A DNA stretch of 64,000 nt from Actinomycetota bacterium. Lineage in GTDB: Bacteria; Actinomycetota; Actinomycetes; Nanopelagicales; Nanopelagicaceae. The notes below the pieces were generated by a model. That model had not been told where the DNA came from. It did not search any database and saw only the letters and a program-made list of their open reading frames with translations. The stretch lies in assembly GCA_016870365.1 (NCBI GenBank), contig VGBW01000003.1, positions 78,135 to 142,134 on the forward strand, in the 5' to 3' direction. A program made the translations under genes and the position numbers. This document shows, piece after piece, positions 1 through 7,718 of this stretch. The number at the start of each line of letters is the position of its first letter. The first letter of the stretch is position 1.

Positions 1-181
1 CATCAGTGTTGAGCTTAACAATCTTGATTTTGCCACCGTATTCATTGGAGATTTCCTCAAGGATTGGTCCAACCGCTCTACATGGCCCACACCACTCAGC
101 CCAGAAATCAACTAATACTGGGGTTGTACTCTTTAGGACCATTGCATCAAAATTTTCTGCAGTTACCTTCTCTGTTGCCAT
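1..181 (-). CDS. trxA: Thioredoxin (partial, C-terminus outside window)
   Basis: Cytoplasmic thiol-disulfide reductant that is re-reduced by thioredoxin reductase. Only the first 60 codons are inside the window. The protein begins [12 protein letters not shown] and carries the canonical active site WCGPCR at residues 30-35. An AGAGAAG stretch just upstream of the ATG at 181 can act as ribosome binding site. It lies directly downstream of trxB on the same strand, the usual actinobacterial trxB-trxA pair, so the two probably act together. The 3' end is cut by the window edge. Confidence 0.93.
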   Translation of the reverse strand, partial: MATEKVTAENFDAMVLKSTTPVLVDFWAEWCGPCRAVGPILEEISNEYGGKIKIVKLNTD

Positions 182-253
182 CTTCTCTAGCCTCTCTCTA
201 TATGGCGGTGATTTGAGAACTTTATCGCTTTATCAAAAGTATTTCGTTTCTCG

Positions 254-1195
254 CTAATGCCCCACCAGGAATCGTTCAGCATCTAAAGCAGCCTGACAGC
301 CAGAGCCCGCCGCAGTTACCGCTTGGCGATAGGTGAAATCAACTAGATCGCCTGAGGCGAAGACCCCGGATAAGTTGGTTCTAGTAGATCCAGACTCAAC
401 CAAAACATAGCCCTCTTGATTTGTCTTTACCTGGCCAAGCACTAACTCGCTTCTTGGAAGATGTCCGACGGCTACGAATAATCCAGTGAAGTCTCCAACG
501 CTTTCCTCACCTGTCACGGTATTTCTCAACTTAAGGCCAGTAACTTTGTCTTCACCTAATACATCTATGACTTCGGTGTTGAATAAGAATTCTATTTTAG
601 GATTTGCCTTGGCACGCTCTGCCATGATTTTGGATGCGCGAAGCTGATCTCTGCGATGAATCAAAACTACTTTCTTAGCAAACTTAGTCAAGAAAATAGC
701 TTCCTCCATCGCTGAATCTCCACCACCAACAACTGCAATGACTTGTTCTTTAAAGAAGAAACCATCGCAGGTGGCACACCAAGAAACACCACGGCCCGAT
801 AGGCGCTTTTCATTCTCCAGGCCAATTTCCTTATAGGCAGAACCCATGGCAAGAATCACCGCGCGAGACTTAATAACATTCCCGGAGCCATCGGTTAATA
901 CTTTTACATCTGAGCCCAATTTCATCTCTGTGATGTCATCGGTAACCAATTGAGCTCCAAAGCGAGAAGCTTGCTTTCTCATTTGATCCATAAGATCAGG
1001 CCCCATGATTCCATCCCTAAATCCAGGAAAATTTTCTACCTCTGTGGTGGTCATTAGAGCCCCACCTGCAGTTACTGATCCTTCATAGAGGATTGGGTTC
1101 AATTGGGCACGGGCGGCATAAACCCCTGCGGTATAGCCAGCAGGGCCTGAACCTACAATTACTAACTCATGCACTTTCTTGTAATCAACGCTCAC
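254..1195 (-). CDS. trxB: Thioredoxin-disulfide reductase
   Basis: FAD flavoprotein that passes electrons from NADPH to thioredoxin. The 313-aa length is typical. Visible motifs are the FAD-binding GSGPAG near residues 15-20, the redox-active pair CATC at 140-143, the NADPH-binding GGGDSA near 157, and a C-terminal FAD motif ending in ASGDLVD. The start is GTG at 1195, preceded at exactly 6 nt by TAGGGT, so this gene may have its own leaderless promoter although murJ ends only 9 nt upstream. trxA follows about 70 nt downstream. Confidence 0.96.
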   Translation of the reverse strand: MSVDYKKVHELVIVGSGPAGYTAGVYAARAQLNPILYEGSVTAGGALMTTTEVENFPGFRDGIMGPDLMDQMRKQASRFGAQLVTDDITEMKLGSDVKVLTDGSGNVIKSRAVILAMGSAYKEIGLENEKRLSGRGVSWCATCDGFFFKEQVIAVVGGGDSAMEEAIFLTKFAKKVVLIHRRDQLRASKIMAERAKANPKIEFLFNTEVIDVLGEDKVTGLKLRNTVTGEESVGDFTGLFVAVGHLPRSELVLGQVKTNQEGYVLVESGSTRTNLSGVFASGDLVDFTYRQAVTAAGSGCQAALDAERFLVGH

Positions 1196-1201
1196 CTGCG
1201 C

Positions 1202-1207
1202 ACCCTA
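1202..1207 (-). promoter_or_regulatory. Putative -10 of a leaderless trxB transcript
   Basis: TAGGGT on the minus strand (consensus TANNNT), 6 nt before the GTG start at 1195. Transcription would begin on the start codon. It overlaps the 3' end of murJ. Predicted by eye from spacing only. Confidence 0.45.
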
Positions 1208-2794
1208 CCTTCGCAATAGAACTCTTAATACCGCACTTACCTCAGAGACCCTCATCACTCGCCCCAGCGCGAGAAAGAGCGCGAAGGTGCTGGAGAGAAC
1301 AATAAGTAATGAGAAAAGATTCCCCTGCCAATCAAGTCTTGATGAAGCGTAGGAGATAGGGCCGCAAGAAAGCAGCGCAATAAAGGCAATCTTGCTATGA
1401 AACAGGAGCAGAGAAGCGATTTTAAGCGGCCCAGAATATCTACGCAGCAAGAAGTAAGTGCAAATGATCCCTACCCAATAGCTGATTGCAAGAGCTGCCC
1501 CGAGCCCAACAGTGATATCAGCTACAGCTAGATTAAAGAAAGCCCAAGCACTTATGGCTAGAGCAACTAGATTGATAACCAAATTAGAGATTACCTGATA
1601 TTTAGTATTTTCAAAAGCATTTAAACCTCTAATCAAGACTAGATTGATTGAAAGCGGAACTAATCCCAAAGACATGGCAGCAAGTACTCGTCCAACGTAT
1701 GCCGCGGCTTGCTCGGAGATGCCAAAGAATATTGCAGTAGCTATCTCTTCGGCAAAGAAGAAGAAAAAGAGCGCTGCAGGGATAGTCGATATGGCGGTAA
1801 GGCGAAGAGCCTTACTTATTTGGTCTCTAACTTCAGACAACTTCCTATCGAATGCTAACTTGGATAGCCCAGGAAGTAAGGCTGTGACAATAGAAATGGT
1901 GACGATCGAATGTGGCAGCAACATCACTAAGTAGGCATTGGCATATGGGGTGTAGCCCACCCCATACGGGATGCCTGCATCTTGCGCTAAGACAGCAGCC
2001 CTGGTGGCAAGATTTACAGTGATAAGGAAACCAATTTGTGATATTAAGACAAACATAAAGGCCCAACTAGCAAGCCTCATAGCTTTATCAAGACCAACTC
2101 CTCGCCAATCGCTACGAAAAGTCAATTTCAACCCAGACTTCCTTAAAGTGGGAAAGAGAATAAGAGCTTGCAAAACAATCCCTAGAGTGCTTCCTAACCC
2201 GAGTAGAGCCATTTGCGATCCGCTTATAGTTTCAAGTGAGATCTCATCTGTCACTGATATGAAATAGGAAAAGAGGGCAATAACCAACAAATTATTTGCT
2301 ATTGGAGCCCACATCATTGGCCCAAATTGCTCTTTAGCATTGGCAACCTGGCCCAAGATTCCATAGAGGCCGTAGAAGAGAATCTGGGGCAAACAGTAAA
2401 GAGCGAAGGCTAATGTGACATCCCTAGAACGTCCTGAAAAAGTCGGCGCGTATAGAGAGATTAATAGTGGGGCCAGTAGCATCGCTGCAATCGTTATAAA
2501 TAAAAGCGATGATGCAATTAGTGAAATTAGGCGACTTATATGGGCGCTGCCACCATCCTCCTGCCTAAATGATTGAACTATTAGAGGAACAAATACTGCA
2601 GAGAGAGCTCCGCCTATAAGAAGGTTATAGATGATATTTGGCGTGGTATTTGCAACATTGAAGGCATCACCGAGGAGACCAGTGCCAAGAGCTGCAACAA
2701 GAAGAAGGTTTCTAATTAACCCAGTAGCCCTAGAGACTATGGTTCCAAGGCCCATAAGCGAGGAAGATCTAATTAAATTGGCATCTTCACTCAT
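1205..2794 (-). CDS. murJ: Lipid II flippase MurJ (MviN family)
   Basis: Moves lipid II across the cytoplasmic membrane for peptidoglycan synthesis. The protein has 529 aa and about 14 hydrophobic segments, beginning with the family signature SSLMGLGTIVSRATGLIRN near residues 11-29. The mycobacterial homologue carries a long C-terminal pseudokinase and extracellular part; here the protein stops after the membrane domain. It overlaps the upstream DUF6049 gene by 4 nt (translational coupling). In other actinobacteria sigM and an anti-sigma gene sit between murJ and trxB; here only 9 nt separate them. Confidence 0.93.
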   Translation of the reverse strand: MSEDANLIRSSSLMGLGTIVSRATGLIRNLLLVAALGTGLLGDAFNVANTTPNIIYNLLIGGALSAVFVPLIVQSFRQEDGGSAHISRLISLIASSLLFITIAAMLLAPLLISLYAPTFSGRSRDVTLAFALYCLPQILFYGLYGILGQVANAKEQFGPMMWAPIANNLLVIALFSYFISVTDEISLETISGSQMALLGLGSTLGIVLQALILFPTLRKSGLKLTFRSDWRGVGLDKAMRLASWAFMFVLISQIGFLITVNLATRAAVLAQDAGIPYGVGYTPYANAYLVMLLPHSIVTISIVTALLPGLSKLAFDRKLSEVRDQISKALRLTAISTIPAALFFFFFAEEIATAIFFGISEQAAAYVGRVLAAMSLGLVPLSINLVLIRGLNAFENTKYQVISNLVINLVALAISAWAFFNLAVADITVGLGAALAISYWVGIICTYFLLRRYSGPLKIASLLLFHSKIAFIALLSCGPISYASSRLDWQGNLFSLLIVLSSTFALFLALGRVMRVSEVSAVLRVLLRR

Positions 2795-3891
2795 TTACCT
2801 CTCCTGCTCTTAACTCTTCTTACACTCTGCACAATTGCCGCCAGTAAAAGAATTATCGCCATCCCAGTGGTCAGCCAGGTAGTAATGGGGGGAATAACCG
2901 CGAGTCGAAGCGGGATTCTCTTCTGAAGACCAATCGGATCCCCTTTAAGGGTAAGTAGTTGGAGGCGAAGTGCGGTATCACCGGATGCAATTACCTCAAG
3001 CGGCACCATTATTTGAATCTGTGATTGTCCATCAATGGTAATTCTTGGGACTTGTTCAGCCAGCACACGACTATTAGTTGTAGTGACAACTAAATCTAGC
3101 GTGACTTGTTCTGTGAAATCATTAATAACAGTGACTGGGAGATCATAATTCTTAGCAGTAATAGTGTAGTTACCAGGCGAGATGCGTAGTTTATTGTTTG
3201 CGTCTTTTATAGCTACGCTGTAACTCTTGGAAATCAGAAATGCATTTTCTTTAGATAGCGCTGGGTTTAAGGTCTTTGCAAGGCCCAACCTTAAATCTTC
3301 AACCTCCTCTGACGTGATTAGAGAATTGGTAATCTTGATTGATTTACGAAGGCTGGCGTAGGAGTTTCTAGCAATCAATACAGGCTCACCTTTAACCTCT
3401 GACTTTCCTGGCGCGGAAACCTCTCTATTTATCAGGGCCTCTAGACGAAGCTTTGAAAGAGCGTTATATATCGAAAGCTCACCAGGGGCGGCGCGATCTA
3501 GAAATGATTGAGAAGGGGCGCCATAAGTCAGAGCAACCACTCGATTGTTTCCGATCAAAGATTTGAGTTTTTCTAGCCAAGTGTTTGCTAGTTCGAAAGG
3601 GGCAACCTCAACATCATCTCCCTCCTGATCTAAATATACATAGCCGTCTGTTAACTCAACTATCTCTTCAATTAAGCCTGGGTCAATCAACCAGGTTCGA
3701 TTGCTAGAAGGCTTTATCTCCAGGGCCTTTCCTAAATCACCGCCAGGCGAAATAGAGATTGCAAGCTCATTATTAATAAAGCGTCCATCGGCGAGTTTGT
3801 TTGTTGGTGCACTCAATGTGACCAGAGTTGAGCTATGAGCAGGCGCCATTGGAAGGAAGATCATCAATAAGGCAAGCAGGATACGCTTCAA
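2791..3891 (-). CDS. DUF6049-like membrane-anchored extracellular protein
   Basis: Function unknown. The position between murJ and the NUDIX gene is that of DUF6049 proteins such as mycobacterial Rv3909. The 366-aa protein has an N-terminal signal peptide (MKRILLALLMIFLPMAPAHS), an extracellular region with a beta-rich part near residues 240-320, and one C-terminal transmembrane helix followed by a basic tail (SVRRVKSRRGK). That topology predicts an outside-facing anchored protein. It is about half the length I recall for the mycobacterial homologue. It overlaps both neighbours by 4 nt, consistent with a cell-envelope operon with murJ. Family assignment rests on context and topology. Confidence 0.7.
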   Translation of the reverse strand: MKRILLALLMIFLPMAPAHSSTLVTLSAPTNKLADGRFINNELAISISPGGDLGKALEIKPSSNRTWLIDPGLIEEIVELTDGYVYLDQEGDDVEVAPFELANTWLEKLKSLIGNNRVVALTYGAPSQSFLDRAAPGELSIYNALSKLRLEALINREVSAPGKSEVKGEPVLIARNSYASLRKSIKITNSLITSEEVEDLRLGLAKTLNPALSKENAFLISKSYSVAIKDANNKLRISPGNYTITAKNYDLPVTVINDFTEQVTLDLVVTTTNSRVLAEQVPRITIDGQSQIQIMVPLEVIASGDTALRLQLLTLKGDPIGLQKRIPLRLAVIPPITTWLTTGMAIILLLAAIVQSVRRVKSRRGK

Positions 3892-4475
3892 GAGAGCAGA
3901 TCCTTAGAGCGAGAGATCAATTTCTTCTCATCGGGATAGGCCAACTTAGTGACGATTTCATCTAAAGGAAACCAACGAACATCATCTACCTCGCTTACCT
4001 GTGGGGCAATCTTGCCCCCTACTTCCTTAAATAAGAAGTGATGAACTGTCTTGTGAATTCTCTTTCCCCCAGCCATAAACCAGAAATCAATCACGCCAAG
4101 TGACTTGTCAATCTCACTTTCAATCCCTGTCTCTTCGCGAATTTCGCGAAGAGCTGCCGCCTGAGCACTTTCTCCTTCTTCTATGTGGCCCTTAGGAAGT
4201 GACCAGAGGAGTCGTTCACGATTTGGGTCTTTCGCATCCAAGCGACCAATTAATAGGCCTTGAGTTCTACTTTCGTCGATCACTAGCCCACCAGCGCTGA
4301 CCTCATCAACACGTTTTGCATAAGGGGCGCGCCTGGCTCGCTGATTCATGCCCCGATTAGGGCTTTTGTTATCAGGATTATTAGGGTGTGAGCGTCTTGA
4401 AGATTTAGAGGGAGAGCGTTTCCGCTTTCGTTTCTTCTTAACTTCTTCGCCGCCCGCACTAGGTGCCGGGGTCAT
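3888..4475 (-). CDS. NUDIX hydrolase
   Basis: Hydrolyses a nucleoside-diphosphate-linked substrate; the exact substrate cannot be read from sequence. The Nudix box GX5EX7REUXEEXGU is complete from GHIEEGE to REETGIE, near residues 96-118. The first ~55 residues form a low-complexity, Lys/Arg/Ser-rich tail (KKKRKRKRSPSKSSRR), unusual for the family, which could bind nucleic acid or be disordered. Synteny matches mutT4 beside pcnA and the murJ block. The ATG at 4475 is preceded by TAGTCT at 6 nt, so it heads the minus-strand operon, divergent from cca. Confidence 0.9.
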   Translation of the reverse strand: MTPAPSAGGEEVKKKRKRKRSPSKSSRRSHPNNPDNKSPNRGMNQRARRAPYAKRVDEVSAGGLVIDESRTQGLLIGRLDAKDPNRERLLWSLPKGHIEEGESAQAAALREIREETGIESEIDKSLGVIDFWFMAGGKRIHKTVHHFLFKEVGGKIAPQVSEVDDVRWFPLDEIVTKLAYPDEKKLISRSKDLLS

Positions 4476-4481
4476 GGCTCA

Positions 4482-4487
4482 AGACTA
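4482..4487 (-). promoter_or_regulatory. Putative -10 of a leaderless NUDIX-DUF6049-murJ transcript
   Basis: TAGTCT on the minus strand, 6 nt before the ATG at 4475, in the divergent region shared with cca. By-eye prediction. Confidence 0.45.
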
Positions 4488-4525
4488 CCCGCCATAGCCA
4501 AGATGGGAAGGCAAGCCCGCATCGG

Positions 4526-4531
4526 TAACCT
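4526..4531 (+). promoter_or_regulatory. Putative -10 for cca
   Basis: TAACCT, 8 nt before the ATG at 4540; a start at or within 1-2 nt of the initiation codon is implied. No Shine-Dalgarno sequence is visible. By-eye prediction. Confidence 0.35.
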
Positions 4532-4539
4532 TAGACACA

Positions 4540-5979
4540 ATGGAAACTCCACTTACAGCAGCGAGCCAGATCGCAATGGCAACGCTCAAAGAGCGCGCCC
4601 CGGCGGCCTTTGAATTAGCTGGGGCTTTTAAGGCTGCCGGTTTTCACCTAGCGCTAGTTGGCGGCACGGTCCGAGATGTGCTGCTTAATCGCCTTGGAAA
4701 TGATCTAGATTTCACAACTAATGCAAAACCTGAAGAAGGCAAGAAGATATTAGCAAAATTCGCCGATGATACTTGGGACGTTGGACTCAAGTTTGGAACC
4801 ATTGGAGCAAGGCGTAAAGACATCACTTTCGAAGTTACCACCTACAGAGTTGATCACTACGAGCAAGGTACTAGAAAGCCTGAAGTTCAATTTGGCCAGA
4901 AGATCGAAGATGATTTGCGCCGGCGAGATTTCACTGTTAATTCCATGGCTATTGAATTAACCACAGATGCCCCAGAGTTCATTGATCCTTATGGCGGAGT
5001 AACTGACTTATTGAGGAAAGTACTTCGAACCCCGACAACTCCTGAGATCTCATTCTCTGATGACCCCTTAAGAATGCTTCGGGCCGCGCGCTTGGCCTCG
5101 CAATTAGGTTTCGATATTGACCCTGCGGCGATGAAGGCCATGAGTGAGATGAGAGATCGCTTAGAGATAGTTTCGGCCGAGCGGATTAGAGATGAGTTTA
5201 TGAAGATTGTGATGTCTAACGACCCACGTCTTGGAATCAATATCCTTGTTGAAAGCGGGCTCTGCGATAAGTTCATTCCCGAGATTTCAAGATTAAGGCT
5301 AGAGGTTGATGAACACCACCATCACAAGGATGTTTATGAACATACCCTTACTGTTCTAGAACAAACAATGGTACTTGAGGAGCGTTTAGGTGGACCAAAT
5401 CTAATAGTCAGGCTCGCTGCCCTTCTACATGACATTGGAAAACCTAAAACAAAGGCCCTTGTCGAAGGAGGTGGAGTCACATTTCATCACCATGAAGCAG
5501 TTGGGGCTCGCATGGTTAGAGAGCGCTTAAAGAAGCTCCGTTTTGATAGGGATGTAGTTGCCGCCGTTGCCGAATTGACCTTTCTGCACCTGCGTTTTCA
5601 CGGCTATGGAGATGGGGCTTGGAGCGATTCTGCGGTGCGACGATATGTCAGAGATGCAGGCGAACTTCTAACTCACCTTCATGTTTTAACTAGAGCTGAC
5701 TGCACGACTAGAAATAAAAGGAAAGCCGAGAACCTAGCGCGCCACTACGATCATCTAGAGGAGCGCATCGCTGCCTTGATGGAGCGAGAGGAGTTAATGA
5801 AAATCAGGCCCGATATAGATGGCAATGAGATTATGAAACTGCTAGATATTGGTGCAGGTCCAACTGTTGGCAGAGCCTACGAACATCTCTTGGAGCTGCG
5901 CCTAGAGCACGGTCCACTTGGCAAAGAAAGAGCCAAAGAAGAGCTAATGAATTGGTGGAAGTCTAGAAATCAGAATTAA
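4540..5979 (+). CDS. cca: CCA tRNA nucleotidyltransferase (class II, HD domain)
   Basis: Adds or repairs the 3' CCA of tRNAs. The 479-aa protein has the class II pattern: LVGGTVRDVLL and the metal-binding DLDFTT in the head (about residues 40-60), RRDFTVNSMAI near 128-138, DPLRMLRAARL near 180, and a C-terminal HD-type region with HHHH near 263 and LLHDIGKPKT near 297. It is the pcnA homologue of the mycobacterial oriC-proximal block. Neither intact tRNA gene in this window encodes CCA, which makes the enzyme essential here. The 3' end overlaps the convergent MFS gene by 17 nt. Confidence 0.95.
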   Translation: METPLTAASQIAMATLKERAPAAFELAGAFKAAGFHLALVGGTVRDVLLNRLGNDLDFTTNAKPEEGKKILAKFADDTWDVGLKFGTIGARRKDITFEVTTYRVDHYEQGTRKPEVQFGQKIEDDLRRRDFTVNSMAIELTTDAPEFIDPYGGVTDLLRKVLRTPTTPEISFSDDPLRMLRAARLASQLGFDIDPAAMKAMSEMRDRLEIVSAERIRDEFMKIVMSNDPRLGINILVESGLCDKFIPEISRLRLEVDEHHHHKDVYEHTLTVLEQTMVLEERLGGPNLIVRLAALLHDIGKPKTKALVEGGGVTFHHHEAVGARMVRERLKKLRFDRDVVAAVAELTFLHLRFHGYGDGAWSDSAVRRYVRDAGELLTHLHVLTRADCTTRNKRKAENLARHYDHLEERIAALMEREELMKIRPDIDGNEIMKLLDIGAGPTVGRAYEHLLELRLEHGPLGKERAKEELMNWWKSRNQN

Positions 5980-7252
5980 AGCGCGATTTTCTCAAGAGTA
6001 AAGTGGCAACTACAAAGTAAGTAAGGGCAATTAGCATGGGCAATATGGCAGATTCTCCGGAAGGGGGAAGTATGAGGGCTGCCACTATTGCACCAGAGAC
6101 AATTCCGCCATTGACCACTACATCATAAACTGCGAAGACTCGGCCACGGTAGGTATCAACAATTCTAGATTGAACTAGCGCGTCGTTTGTAACTTTAACA
6201 CTTTGACCTGACATGCCGGCAAAGAAGCCTGTGACAACTAGAAAGAACTCTCCTTGGTTAAACGCCAGAGCGATTGGAAGCAACCCACTTGCAAAGAGTG
6301 AGTACCTAATCCAGGCATGCCTTCCATACTTCCTAACCCCGAATGGAGCAACAATCGCGCCTATTGTGATTCCAATGCCTGCCACAGTAATTGCAAAAGC
6401 AAAGCCAGCAAGTCCTGCATCAGGATCTGTTGGGTCATTGAAAGTGTTTCGGTTCAACAAGAGCGCCATCAAGGTCAGCGCTGTTAAACCACCACGCTGT
6501 ACAGCAGTGGCGGCAATTCCTGAGAAGCAATCACGAACCTTTCGTAGGAATCTATATCCCTCAACCATCTCCTTATAGGCCGCAGCAGCACTCTGCCTTC
6601 TCACCTCATGAGGCAAGGGGCCTAACTGCGTTTTTCTTAGACGAAGCGATAGAAGAGCTGCAGCAAGAAAACAGAGGGAGGCGAAGATAATTAAGCTGGC
6701 ATCTGCCTGATTAGCATCTAGCTCACCCTCTAATAGTCCACGAAGTCCAATTCCCACCCCTCCGCCAATCACTACAAAGACAGTCCCGCCGGTAACAGCG
6801 GTGGCATTAACTGAAACCAAAGTGTTTCTTCCCTCGACTCCATTAAGGTCTAGAAGCAATGGAAGTCCTGCCGAGAGACCGGCAAGGATTAATCGGTTAA
6901 CTCCAAATGCCAGAAGGACAAATATTGTTAGCTCAATCCCAGTTGCACCATTTCTAACCAGTCCCGCAATGAAAATTAATGTCAAAGCCCTAAACAAATT
7001 GGCAAAGAAGATAACGCGCTGTCTTGATAGGCGATCTAGAATTGTCCCAACAAAAGGACCAATGAGCGAGTAAGGAAGGAGTACGACAGCAAAGGCAGCT
7101 GCTGCGGACTTTGCATCAGGTTGGCGCTCGGGTGAGAATAATACAAACGATGCTAGGGCTGATTGGAATACTCCATCTGTGAATTGCCCCATCCAACGAA
7201 GGGTGAGAAGCCTTGCCACAGCCGTTTTTCGGATAGCCTTCCAGAGACTCAC
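5963..7252 (-). CDS. MFS transporter
   Basis: Predicted 12-helix major facilitator protein of 429 aa; substrate unknown. The loop after helix 2, FVGTILDRLSRQRVIFFANL near residues 68-87, resembles MFS motif A (GxLaDrxGrkxxl). The central loop is basic (RLRKTQLGPLPHEVRRQ). Start is GTG at 7252. It is convergent with cca (17-nt overlap) and divergent from the DUF5318 gene 40 nt away. The family resembles the MFS half of the thymidylate kinase fusion at 35.8 kb in general architecture only. Confidence 0.85.
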   Translation of the reverse strand: MSLWKAIRKTAVARLLTLRWMGQFTDGVFQSALASFVLFSPERQPDAKSAAAAFAVVLLPYSLIGPFVGTILDRLSRQRVIFFANLFRALTLIFIAGLVRNGATGIELTIFVLLAFGVNRLILAGLSAGLPLLLDLNGVEGRNTLVSVNATAVTGGTVFVVIGGGVGIGLRGLLEGELDANQADASLIIFASLCFLAAALLSLRLRKTQLGPLPHEVRRQSAAAAYKEMVEGYRFLRKVRDCFSGIAATAVQRGGLTALTLMALLLNRNTFNDPTDPDAGLAGFAFAITVAGIGITIGAIVAPFGVRKYGRHAWIRYSLFASGLLPIALAFNQGEFFLVVTGFFAGMSGQSVKVTNDALVQSRIVDTYRGRVFAVYDVVVNGGIVSGAIVAALILPPSGESAILPMLIALTYFVVATLLLRKSRFNSDF

Positions 7253-7280
7253 ATCTCAAGCGTAGTTAGGTTTTTAGCTT

Positions 7281-7286
7281 TATCCT
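7281..7286 (+). promoter_or_regulatory. Putative -10 of a leaderless DUF5318 transcript
   Basis: TATCCT, 6 nt before the GTG at 7293. Supports that GTG as the true start of the DUF5318 gene. Confidence 0.45.
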
Positions 7287-7292
7287 TCTCCG

Positions 7293-7691
7293 GTGTGGTC
7301 TAAGCGAGCCTATGTTGATTTCACCCTAAGAAAACGGGCGACAATTGCTGCCACCTACCGTGGTCTTAACGCCACCTCTGATGCCTGTGATGCCCATCCA
7401 TATTTGAGGATGGCCGCTAAACATCATGGCCTTCTAACCCAGAGAGATTGCCCAATGTGTCGCAAAGATAAGGTCCACGAACTGCAATACACCTTCGGTA
7501 ATCAACTCGGTCAATACTCAGGGCGTATTAAGAACGATTCAGAATTAGATGAAATGCAGAGTGAATTTGGAGAATTCCGTGTCTATGTTGTGGAAGTCTG
7601 TTTAGACTGCGGTTGGAATCACCTAACGGCCTCATTTCTCTTAGGTGATGGAGAAGAGCGTAAACCACCACGAAAGGCAAGGACTCTCTAG
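7293..7691 (+). CDS. DUF5318 family protein
   Basis: Conserved actinobacterial protein of unknown function (132 aa), homologous by sequence and synteny to mycobacterial Rv0049, upstream of ponA1. Recognisable blocks are CDAHPYLRMAAKHHG near residues 33-47, then CPMCR and CLDCGWNH. The two CxxC pairs (about residues 54-57 and 108-111) could form a zinc site. Start is a GTG; no better start exists before the conserved region, and TATCCT sits 6 nt upstream. It lies 27 nt before ponA, suggesting a cell-wall-related role by association only. Confidence 0.85.
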   Translation: MWSKRAYVDFTLRKRATIAATYRGLNATSDACDAHPYLRMAAKHHGLLTQRDCPMCRKDKVHELQYTFGNQLGQYSGRIKNDSELDEMQSEFGEFRVYVVEVCLDCGWNHLTASFLLGDGEERKPPRKARTL

Positions 7692-7706
7692 TAGCTTTCA
7701 CTTGGT

Positions 7707-7712
7707 TAGGCT
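7707..7712 (+). promoter_or_regulatory. Putative -10 of a leaderless ponA transcript
   Basis: TAGGCT, exactly 6 nt before the ponA ATG at 7719, inside the short gap after the DUF5318 gene. No Shine-Dalgarno sequence is apparent in front of the ATG. Confidence 0.45.
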
Positions 7713-7718
7713 AAGGAC

